Shown here: positions 48,601 to 60,600 of the stretch, piece by piece
Position numbering within the stretch: the stretch's first letter is position 1
Layout of the letters: every line of letters starts with the position of its first letter
Source of the DNA: Cryptomeria japonica
Lineage: Eukaryota; Streptophyta; Pinopsida; Cupressales; Cupressaceae
NCBI RefSeq assembly: GCF_030272615.1
Contig: NC_081415.1
Span: forward strand, 263,052,925-263,116,924
Length of the DNA stretch: 64,000 nt
Direction of reading: 5' to 3'
Program-made: the position numbers and the translations under genes
Notes under the pieces: generated by a model
What the model was told of the DNA's origin: nothing
Databases searched by the model: none
What the model saw: the letters and a program-made list of their open reading frames with translations, nothing else

Positions 48601-51600
48601 TAATGGTGGGATTTTTGTGGCCAAGAAGTCAATTATCTTCAAAGATGGCAATGTGCATTTTAAGACAGCCATGTGGTTCATATCCTTGCGAGTGTACTTG
48701 AAGTGTTTTTTAACAATACATTCCAAGAAACACAACCATTTAACACAAGAACAAATGAATGACTTGATGTTCACTCACCATGACCTCCACTTGAAGCTAA
48801 TGAAAGCTAAAGTTTAGAGTTTAAACCCTTTTAATAATAATTATAAATTGTAATCATAGTTTTCTTCACTTTCAATTCCTAAATCAAATTTCTCTGTGAA
48901 CAAAATTAGGTACTAGTGAGGAGGACCAGCCAATTGACCTTAACAAGATTGATCCAGATTCTAGGTAGTTTGCAACTGATCATGTCCTTGACAATGGTGA
49001 TGTTTATGATCTCCTTAATGAGGCACAAATATGGTAGTGATGTGGTTGACCGATGCAAGAGAGGCTCAAACATGAGTTTCATCATTAGGACCTACAAACC
49101 TCTAATGAGTTAGAATGTAGTAATTTCTCCCGCATGCTGGAAACTTCTGCCACGGTGCAACCACCGGCTAACTTCAGTCTGCCACCAGTTCCACCATTGA
49201 AACAACAGTTAATTCCATCAGTCATGCAAAAGACTGTAAGTTATGATTCTTTCCAGAAATTTATATATGTTCTTGAATTCCTCTTTAAAAGAGGCAAATG
49301 TAACTCAATATTTGCAAGCAATAAAATTATATTTTGGTGCTGCAGCACATTAATTTCTGTGTTCATATTTTCTGTGTGTTTCAATTTAATTTTCTGTGTT
49401 TGTTCTGCTCCATCCACCCCATCAGTGTCGTTTCAGAACATGAGAATAGATCTTGGGCATGAGACTGTTGGATCAGGTCTATGGTGTTCGCTGGAAGTTG
49501 GTGAAAGCAAAGAAATTATCAAAGTCATTAAAGATCCACCCATTGCTAGATTTGGAGTTGTGAGAGAAGTCGCTGCCCATCCAAAAGAAGGTCACTAATA
49601 AAGCCAAGAAAAATAAGTTCCAGATTCTAGAATTGAATTCTCAGGAAGAATGCCGCAGTCATTAGAAAGTTGTTTATTGATGAGTCTAAAGCCCCTCTAC
49701 AATCAGAAGGATTGCAAATCTGTGAAGAATTTTGTTTTGAGGAGTTTGAGACGCCTTAGAAAAGGTCACTAATTGGAGATGTTGGAGCTGTCATTCAAGC
49801 CAAGATCAAAGCAGTTAAGAAGTTCGTCAAAGTTTTCAAGAATACAATTGGAGGAAGCCTTAAAGAAGTAGATCACAGTTTTTTTATCAATGCTGCCAGA
49901 TCATACAATATTGCTGAAGAAAGATTGCTAGTCAAGACCAGACCATCATTTGAGAATAGAAGAGTATGAAGGCAATTGAATAGTTAGAGAAAAGAAAGGA
50001 GATCATTGGTGACACCTCAGTAAAAGACAAGGAAGACAGTCAAGGGATCTATAAGGAGGACGAATCAGGTATAGAAAGATTGCAGAATCAAAGAAAGTTA
50101 AACAAGTATACAAGGTGAGTTAAAATTTGTGAATTTCAATGGGAAAATTAGGCAAAAGAGTGTTGAAGGAAAATATAAATCTAATTTCCGAGATAGATCT
50201 TTTAAAAGAAGAATTAATAGAAGTGAAGAAAAGTAAAGTAAAGTACAGATATAAGCAGAAAAATATAACATTTCAAATGAAATTAGTGATTATAAAGAGA
50301 AAATTGAAGATCTAGAGGAAAAATTAAAGTGGTTGAAAGAACATATTTTGCAGATAAAGGAATTGATTAAATTTGATGAGAAGAATAAAGAGTTAGAGAA
50401 AAAGTTAAAGTTGTTTGATGAGGTTAAGAAAAAGAATGCAGATATGGAAGAAAATGTTAAGAGATTAGAAGAATAAAATAATTTACAATTTTAGGAAATC
50501 AAAACATTGAAAGATGAGAACGGATGTTTGAAGTCTAAGGCATTGGTATGTGATATTTCATGTAGCACATTTGTGTTTGCCTTTTGATAAGTGTAACTTT
50601 GTTGAAGATGTTAGTGACAAAGATTGTCATGGTAAGATGGTAATGTTGTTAATACAAAAGCTTCTAGTTGTTTTGATGATAATATTGTTAGATGTAATGG
50701 CAATGAAATGAATGTTGGTTTGAAGATCATGAAAGAAATGGGATATAAAGGTAAAGGCTTAGGCAAGCATGAACAAGGAATGAGAAAACCTATTGAAACA
50801 ATAATGAGGCCCAAATATGAAGGTCGCAGGTATGTCATAGGTAAAGGAAAGAATGATACAAGTGTTCCAGGTACAAGCAAATCAGATCAAGGAAGGCAAT
50901 GTATTCAGTGTTCACATTGTAACAGGAAAGGACATACGAAGGATAGACGTTGGGATCTCCATCCATGCAATATTTGTGGATTGAAAAATCATTGTGATAA
51001 CAATGGTTAGTACAAAGAGTTAAAGAATGAATGCCTGAAAATGGATTGTGGATGGACTTATGGATCTAGTTGGCAAACTACTACAAGTATGTTCAAAAAT
51101 TTGTTCAAGTATAAAATTTCATATGTGAATGTGAACGATCATCAAAGGTTTGAATGTTCAGGTCAAAGGAAAATATTGTCTAGCAAGACGCCTACAAATA
51201 GGGAGTTTGCAAGAAGATTCAAATTGAAGTTTTGAAGGTTTGAAGGACTGTCGTAGCAGTTAAAAGAAGCAAAAAGAAAGGAAAGATCTGAAGATCAAGA
51301 GTTGTTTTGAAGCTGTCAAGCAAAAGAAGGTTCAAGAAAGTCTAAAGACAAAGAATGAGACAAAAGAAGACAACAGTCAAGGAATTGTACATGCAGTAGC
51401 ATTTGTGGTCGAAATTAAGGGGGAGTGTTAGAATGTAGTAATTTCTCCCGCATGCTAAAAACTTGTACCACCGTGCAACCACTGGCTAACTTCAGTCTAC
51501 CACCAATTCCACCGTTGAAACGGAAGTTAATTCCATCAGTCATACAAAAGACTGTATGTTATGATTCTTTCCAGAAATTTCTATATGCTCCCAAATTCCT

Positions 51601-54600
51601 CTTTAAAAGAGGCAAATGTTACTCAATTTTTGCAGGCAATAAAATTATATTTTGGTGTTGCAGCACATTAATTTCGGTGTTCATATTTTTTGTGTGTTTA
51701 ATAATTCATGTTTGTGATTCAATTGAATTTTTTGAGTTTGTTCTGTTGTAATGTCCCCTACTTGATCTATTTCAATATACTAAAATTGATTGTTATTCTT
51801 CAATTAGTTATTAACAAGTTCTTATTTATTTTTTTCATTAGATGATTAATTTCATTATTCATAGTTCTTAATATAGTTATCAAACCCTGCTACTACTTCA
51901 GTTTTAAGGGAGAACGGTCTATGTATGTTACCAAAGCGCTTAGAGACCAAATACAATAGGTTCCCTCAAAGTTTACAGATGCAAGCCCTTACCTATCTTG
52001 GGTCTATACCCTCAAGGCTTATGGGTCGCTGATCCCCACCCTATCTTGGGACTTAACCCATTGCTTGGATTTAGACTGCCCCTCTTTGGAACATCTCATT
52101 CCCATCTTCTTAAATACTGACAGTAATAACATGATTTAGACTATAAGTATACTAACTTCTCATGTGTTCATAATATATATGAAATTAAGTATGACTGTCA
52201 TACATATTGCAGTCAATATACTAAATTTTGTATAACAACATTATCAGGCTTCATATATTAAGCATACATATTTAGCACATCCCATGCATACTACCAAGAA
52301 CACAAATGTTACTGCCTGTAACTCAATAACAGTTCTGATCTCATCTCATCAATGGTGATGTCACTAGATGCTTTTGATTCCTTCCCTTTATATCTCTCAA
52401 TGTGAGGGAGAGGTCACACCTCTTCATCATGTATGTCCTTCGGCAAGAGACACACCCTTTCACCATCAGCACCCTTTGAAAGAGTGCAACTCTTCATTCT
52501 TTCTGCCCTTTGAACGGACACAACCTTCCACAATCAGATCTGCATTTCTTATTTAAATCAGATCTGCACTTCTCATTTTCCAAATTCTCCCCCCCTCAAA
52601 TGAGTTTCTCTTCTCCCTTTTATATCTCACGTTTAAGGGAGTCACAACTTATCATTTCATGCCTTTTGACCATTCATTAACTTTAATCAAATTTTAATTA
52701 TGTCTAATTATATTCTCTTATATTTTAATTTAATTTTTATATTTATTCATTTGTATTTTTTTTTATTATTATTATTTATTATTAAATTATATTTCAAAGT
52801 AGGGACATTATAGTTCGTTGCCCTCAAATGATTTTCATTGTCTTCAAGATGATGTTCGCTGTCAGAAGGAACCGTTTGCTGTCCTTTGTATATGATTCGC
52901 TGACCTCTGAATGTGCTTCACTGACTTAGGAATATGTTTTGCTGACTTAGAAGATGATTCGCAGATCACAGAAGTAATTTGCTGTAGAATGCCGAATAGG
53001 AATGTAATCACTGATTGTGTGTAATTACAATGACATTGACTTCGCATATATATGTGCCTCTAGCATCCTTTAACCATTTATGTCGGCCTTGTTAGCTTTT
53101 GGCGTCAAGGCCTCATCTTTTATATTTTAATTTTATTTTTATTCTTTTGTAATTTAATTTTATTATTATTATTATTAAATTATATTTCAAAGTAGGGACA
53201 TTACATCTGCTCCATCCACCCCATCATAATGGGGCTCTCTTTGTATGACCAAAAGTTAGTAGCTATGTTTTTCTTTCAAACTTTGTACTTAGCTTGTAGG
53301 TTGACTTGGTACAAAATAGATTGCAATTGAAAATTTGAAAACTATTAGCATATAGTTATCATTTATGCACTAGCATTGTGCAATGCAATGTAATTGGTGA
53401 TATGAGCATTAATAACAAAAATTTATATTCTATAATTAATAAGCTAAACTCTCAATTTTATTTGCTCTCCACATCTCTATGCTATCGAGATGCCTTTAAA
53501 TTTAAAAGGCTACATGTTTTCGATATTAAAAGCAGCAAAAACTGGGTGCTGGCCCAAAGATGCAAAAGCCCAATGGCTGCAAAACAAAACTCTAGTATCA
53601 GCGTATTAAATCCAGACTACCAGTAAACAAACACACCAATAGCAGAGAAAATTAACAATAATAGACATCCGAGAGGTTCAAAATAACAGTCTTAAAAACA
53701 CAAACTAAACTACTGTAATAGTTATAAAGAGTTTTGAAAACCCCAACCAAAATGGCATAAAGCAAAAAGAACTAAAATCGGGACGAAGCCCTAACGGTTC
53801 CTGTGGATTTTGCATCCAGCTTGCTGAAAGACATTCGCCCAGTCTTCTATCAAGAACTTGTAAAGTTCCCTACAACTTTCATCGTCCTTGCCCTTCTGGC
53901 CCACCAAGTCCTGATGCAACAAGCAAAGCGTGGTGGCAAAACTGTGCATGACTATGAGCCCGAATCTGGAGAAGGAGCCCATTTTTCTTTCCAAGTCAGT
54001 CAGCCTCTCATTTGTTTTGATCAGTTTGGCTTTCAACTCCGAGCACTTAGAACAGGTCCCTTCCTGAGCTTTTCGACAGGTCCCTTCCGGAGCTTTGACC
54101 GCTTCATCTTCCTCATTAGGCATCATCTCCTGAGTGAGATCGATAGGTGCAACATTAGTAGAATCCAAGATGTGGGTTGAATTGTTGGCGGTACCAGAAT
54201 CCTCGTCACCCTTCCTCCACCTTATTCGCCAAGACCTTTTGACATTCCTTGACAATTTCTTCAATATCGTGATCCCCGTCCGCTTTGGAGCCCGACTTGT
54301 CGATGATTCTTTTCCTACCCCCCGAGCGCTACCTAGAGGCAAGTCTATTGAAGTGCCTAGGGGTACTGGTATCTTCCGCCATATCCTCCTCCAAGTCCAC
54401 CTCCTGCAAAATGACTTTGGTTTTTTGGACTTGGAATTCTCCAAGTTAGCAGGGGGGTTTTCTTTGTCTTCGTCGTAGTGCCAGAATCAAGGGTTTTGTG
54501 AGTCAGGGTTTGAGGCTATCTCTGTTGGGAGCAAAGGTTTGGTCTCCTTATTCCTTTCTTTCGACTAGGGCCTGGGATATCTATAACATTTAAGGAGGAG

Positions 54601-57600
54601 GCAAGTGAAATAGCCGCTTCATGAACAACAATAAGGTGTGGAGGCCAAAGAGCTAAGTGGAAGCAATAAAGGCGAAAGATGAGGCTTTGGTGGATAGGAA
54701 TGGGCTTTTTGCCCTCGGATTTGGCACAGTCTACTACCTCCAGAATAGCATTTTCTAGGGAGTGGAGGAGGAAGAAAGGGAAGGAAATTCTAGAGTTGTT
54801 ACAGAAGTAGTTAAGCATAGGGAAATGATAGTAGTAGAAAACTTTAAACCTTCCCTCCAGTGTAAAGTATTTCATGAATCATGAGACATACCTAATCCCA
54901 TGGGTCCGATAGCTCCTCCCTATCAAATCCACCATGAAGCTTGACCGAGTTCTCTTCTTCTCTGAAGAACTAGTTTAGGCTCTTAGTGTCTATAAACCTA
55001 CTAGTTTTTTTCCACTTCCTTCCCTTCGTGGATAGCCCTATCGCCTTAGTAATAACATCCTCATTGATCTCGAAGGAAATCCCTCTGATAGTCACTCTGT
55101 GTTTCGTCTAGAAAGAGGCAAATTGAATGGAGAGGATTGCATCATGCCCATTCATTGATTCAATGAACTGGGCAACCCCACCCTCTTTACATATGTGCCA
55201 AACCGCTTCCTTGGACATGAATTCTTCATGCTTGTCTGGTTTCATCGTCACTCTTTCACCACCCATATTGTCACCTTTAGTAGAAGTTAACTTCTCACAA
55301 TTAGAAAAATTATTGCTCTCACTGTTCTTTTCGGAAAGGAAATTACCTTTTACAAAACTTGTAAAAGGTGTGTGGTTAACGAGGCCATCACGACAATGCA
55401 CAAGCAATTGATTTTTCCATTCCTTGCGGTAACACTCCACATGTGCCAAAAGGTTAATCCTTTCAAAAGACTGAAGGCGATTAAATGTGCCCGATCTTGC
55501 AAAATCTTATCACCATTCGGATGACCAATTATCTTTTTGTGGTATCAATATGGTGATGTCATCCTATAATTGAAACGAGCTCGTGGTTACGAAGCTTATC
55601 ATGATTCGTTGGGCGCAACCTACAATTATTAGGATTCATTGCCATGTCCTCCTCCCACCTATCATCTTTATCTTGCTTAGTCATGAGATTTGAATTTATT
55701 GCCACGCCGTCCATCCTTTTGCTTTTACCCGCTTGCCTAGTGAAGGGATTTAAAAATTGTGCCACCCTCATCAAACTCAGACTTCGAGTTGAAACACTGG
55801 AGCTTTCTCGGTCACAGGAAAGGCCAAGAAGCAGGAGAAAGATAGAGAGAAGACAAAAAAATTTGGATTGCATCATAATTAGGAAGCAGTGTTGTGTTGA
55901 TGTTTGTAGCTAGGTCGGATCCCTTCTAGGGCTGACCTAGTACTCTTGGCAATTAAGTGGCTTGTCGGCCTTAGGCTTATTATTGATTCAACTTGACTTT
56001 GTGTAAGTCTGGCCCTAATTGGGCGTCATATGTAACTTGTCATTAAGCAACACCTATATGTAACTTGTAATTGTATTGGACAAGACCTATATGAATGTAA
56101 CTTGTAATCTATAGGTCTGATCCTATTCTTGGCGCCAAAACAATAAAGCCGACCTAGGTAAATTAGGAGGCTATGTCACATATATATACAAAGCATCATT
56201 CATGCTTATGATACATTCATTCCACACATCGATCTCCTTCAGCAACAATCAGAGAATACATTATTCAGCAGTGATCAGCAAATAGCATCTACAGTCAGCA
56301 AATATCTTCTTAGGACAGCGAATTCTCTTGTAAGGACAGCGAACTATCTCTTAGGGACAGCGAACTTCTTCCAAGACAGCGAGTCCATTCAGAGGCTATG
56401 AATCTTCTTCATTATCCACGAATGGTGTTTGTCTTCCTTGATCAGCATTCAAGTGTTTTGCAGATGAGTCAGTAATACTGTTGTGCCCTAGTTTTGAATC
56501 TATCACTCTACTGTGCATATTCTGCTGGTCAAGTGCTTCAAGTGTTGAAGCAGACCTGTAAAGATTTATACTGATTTTTCCTAATAAGATCTGAGATTAT
56601 TGTTGGGTTTTTCACCTCCAAGAGGAAGGTTTTCCCAAGGTATTTTGGTGTTCTTTATGTGCATTGATTTTTGGTTTTTGATTTTGCTATCTATATGTTA
56701 CAGTCTAATCCTCAATCTAACATGGTATCAAAGCTAAGGTTGATTCAGTTGTGATCAGACTTTGTGATAGCAACGCTCCTTCTTCACGCCATTTCCAGCA
56801 TTGAAGATGGTGATTGGTTTGAAGTTTGAAGATAGACTTGACGGAGCTTTGAACTTCACCTCGTGGAAGGTTAGAGTCCTTATTGCACTTGAAGAGAATG
56901 ATCTACTTCAGTTTGTAGAAGGAAAAGATCAGCCTGAGCCTGAAGATCAAGAATAGAAACTCCAATTCAAGAAGAGTTGAGGTTGATATCAAGAGGAATT
57001 GAGCATAGTCATTATGATGTGGAAAATCAAGTCCTTGCTACACACACTTCTATGGAAAGAGGCAAAAGAAGAAAGAGGGATAGTGACAGAGGTCCAAATT
57101 CTGCTCCGAAAAGGGACTTATCTTACATTCAATGTTTTAGGTGTGACAAGTATGGCCACATTGCTCGAGAGTGCAAATCTAGGTCTACTCCTCTAGCTTC
57201 TTCTGCGGAAGTTGACATAGGGACACCTCAGGAGGAGCCAAGGTCAAATGTCAACTCAAAAGGGTTCTTATTCTAAAAGGAGGAAATGTCATTTTTTTCA
57301 GCTTCAAAGGGAGCTCGACATTTCAGCTTTAGAGGGAGCCTGACATTTTTAGCTTCAGAGGGAGCCACGTCATCATGAAGATTTGGTTAATGCATTTTTC
57401 TCTGTGATGGAGAGATTTGAGGTGAAAGCCCTTGTTAATGAGTTCTTCTCTGTGAGAGAGAAGTTCGAGTTGCAATCCCTTGTTAATGAGTTCTTCTCTG
57501 TGAGGGAGAAGTTTGAGGTGCAATCTCTTGTTAATGCATTCTTCTTTGCGAGAGAAGTTTACGGTGAAAGCCCTTGTTCCACCCTCTGTGAGTAGGCATG

Positions 57601-60600
57601 GTGGTAATGCACTCTTCTCTGGGAGAAGTTTGAGGTGAAAGCCCCCTTCCACCCTCTGCGAGTAGGCATGGTGGATGTCATAGCACTTGTTTTTGTTCAC
57701 CCTCTGGGAGTAGCTATGGTGAACGTGATTTGGTTTCCATTCATGGGAGTAGCCATGATGGACCCACCCTCTGGGAGTAGCCATGGTGGTTGTGTTCGTT
57801 TGTAATTCCATTCATAGGAGTAGCCATGGTGATGGTGTTCATTTGCATCTTTCATGGGAGTAGCCATGTATCTCGGATCTTGAGAAGGTCTCCTCCCTAG
57901 CTAAGAGGGAGTGTTGATGTTTGTAGCTAGGTCGGATCCCTTCTAGGGCCGACCTAGTACTCTTGGCAATTAACTGGCCTGTCGGCCTTAGGCTTATTAT
58001 TGATTCAATTTGACTTTACGTAAGTCTGGCCCTAATTGGGCGTCATATGTAACTTGTCATTAAGCAACACCGATATGTAACTTGTAATTGTATTGGACAG
58101 GACCAATATGAATGTAACTTGTAATCTATAGGTCTAATCCTATTCTTGGCGCCAAAACAATAAAGCCGACCTAGGTAAATTGGGAGGCTATGTCACATAT
58201 ATATACAAAGCATCATTCATGCTTATGATACATTCATTCCACACAACAGTCTCCTTCAGAAACTATCAGAGAATACATTCATTCAGCAGTGATCAGCAAA
58301 TAGCATCTACAGTCAGCAAATATCTTCTTAGGACAGCGAATTCTCTCGTAAGGACAGCGAACTATCTCTTAGGGACAGCGAACTTCTTCCAAGACAGCGA
58401 GTCCATTCAGAGGCTGAGAATCTTCTTCATTATCAGCGAATGGTGTTTGTCTTCCTTGATCAACATTCAAGTGTTTTGCAGATAAGTCCATAATACTGTT
58501 GTGACCTAGTTTTGAATCTATCACTCTACTGTGCATATTCTGCTGGTCAAGTGCTTCAAGTGTTGAAGCAGACTTGTAAAGATTTATACTGATTTTGCCT
58601 AATAATATCTGAGATTATTGTTGGGTTTTTCACCTACAAGAGGGAGGTTTTCCCAGGGTATTCTGGTGTTCTTTATGTGCATTGATTTTTGGTTTTCTGA
58701 TTTTGCTATCTATATATTATAGTCTGATCCTCAATCTAGCATATTGCTCTCCTCTATGAGGAGTTTTCAAATCCGGCCAAGAAGAGACTCCCATTTCCTC
58801 CAAACTCTAATACCTTCCAGATGAAGGCCAAGAGCCGCCATAGAATCAGTACATCTATTCCCCTCTCTAAATATGTGGGTGATAGTGAAATTGTCTAGAC
58901 CGAAAAGAAGTTTGTTGATGTCATTTATGATATCAACCATTTTCCAACCCACATTAGATAATCCACCAGCACCATCTATGACCAACTTTGAATCACCTTC
59001 AATGGCCAAGGATTTTATATTCAAAGAAACGGCAATTTTGATCTCCCAGTAGAGTGCCATGCATTCTGCCTGATTGTTAGTGAGGCCATTAAGGTTCCTT
59101 GAGAAAGCTGCAATCAGTTTCCCTTCAGCACCTCTAATCAGACCTCCCCCAGCTGCCTTCTCCTGCTTCGCCACCCCATGAAAGTTTAGATTGCACCAAT
59201 TTTGATTGGGGGGGACCATTTAGTAATATTTTTGGCCATTATTTTGGAGTTGTCAAAGATGGCGAAATCTTTGGGCAAACCCCATTTTTTCCCACTCTCT
59301 CATCATACTTAGTTGGGGGATGACGTGGACATTTTCCTGTTGTGACAGAAAGATTTTCAAGGACTGATTTGCACAAAGTATAAAGACGGACTCAAGAGAG
59401 TTATCAGAGTCTCTAAAAATTCGGTTGTTCCTCTCCTTCCATAGACTCCAGTAGACATGGGGGGGAATTTGTTTCCAGAGTTGATCAATTATTAGGTTAT
59501 AGGAAGGGCTTCTCCATTCATCAATTAAATGCTGAAGCTCACCGTTTCTAACCCATGGAATTTCAAGCTTCTAAAGGACTTTAGTCCACATTTCAATTGC
59601 AGACTTACAATTTAGCATAAGGTGCAAAATGGATTCTTCCTCCTCTTTACAAAGAGGACACCGATTAGGAATTTGAAATCCTCTTTTGACCAGATTGTCC
59701 TGAGTAAAGATCTTACCATGTAAAGTCGTCCATCAAAATAAGTTGATTATAGTTATCAGGTGGGGGTTCCAAATCTTCTGCCAGGGTCCACGGGGCAGTT
59801 AATTCCTCAGCAGTGCCATATAAGCAGATTTGACCAAAAAATCACCTTTGTTGTCCTTGTAGATGAAACTATCTGCTCTAGGAAATAGTGGAATTCTGAT
59901 TTTGTCAATTTCAATCTGGAGCTCAAGAGCTTTTTGGGTTAAGAATGGTTGATTTAGGCAGCATAGAGCAATACTTTTCCATATTTGTTGAGGGGAGATG
60001 TAGTCTTTTACAATAAGGCTAAAGTGACTCTTGCAGAAGGTTTGTAAATTCACTTAGGCCAGGATACAAATTTAAGGGGCTATCTCCAATCCAAACATCC
60101 TCCCAAAATCTTATGTTATTCCCATCACCAATTTGCCATTGGAGGTTATCCATAATGGCATTTTTGCATTTTAAGATGTTGTTCCAGATTTTAGAGCCGG
60201 ATGGGAGGTCCATCACCGAGAGAACTGATGAAAAGGCTACATTTTCTACTCCTTTTTTTGTTGTCATTTTTTTATCTTTTTTAAAATCTAAATTTTTCTC
60301 GATAAAATCCTCATTTTTTGAAAAATCTTATATTTTTTAGTTGTCAATTTTTTCCAACAAAGATTTTTGCTGCTACCAGCTCAATGAGTCATTGAGTGTG
60401 CTGGGTACGCCCAGTATGCAGTTGAAGATTGCAGTTTTCTCTATTGTATTTGTGTAGACATATATCATATACAAAAGATACTAAACTTCTAAGCGAAATA
60501 GTTATCAAATGCAAAAGGGCTCTGTTTCTGCTGGTTATTGGAAGAGGCAGCTGTATAACAGCCATCAAGACGAAGATGAGCTTAAGGCTAGATTCACACG

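Larger units (their letters stand above)
49108..53226 (+). mobile_element. Small LTR retroelement with G-patch frame, 3' LTR interrupted
   Basis: 5' LTR 49108-49424; internal 49425-51425; 3' LTR 51426-51746 resuming near 53206 and ending at 53226; exact TAATG duplication outside. Removing the insertion at 51747-53205 restores a 4.1-to-2.7-kb element. The site right after the 5' LTR (TCGTTTCAGAACATGAG) is a decayed initiator-Met-type primer site, and AATTAAGGGGGAG before the 3' LTR is the polypurine tract. There is no pol; the coding part is coiled coil, G-patch and zinc knuckle. It therefore depended on another element for reverse transcription. Confidence 0.85.
55895..58741 (+). mobile_element. 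Copia-like gag-only LTR element, 2.8 kb
   Basis: LTRs 55895-56722 and 57912-58741 are nearly identical. TGGTATCAAAGCT follows the 5' LTR (initiator-Met-type primer site) and AAGAGGGAG precedes the 3' LTR. The internal 1.19 kb holds only the two ends of a Gag and three sorts of tandem repeats. It lies between the LINE relic and the unknown frame in DJ-1D intron 2 and is probably a young insertion given LTR similarity. Confidence 0.9.

Noticed and set aside
54134-54478. 114-codon plus-strand frame
   Set aside because: It overlaps the minus-strand relic at 53791-54444, which has the coherent upstream continuation and coiled coil; the plus frame has no recognisable content.
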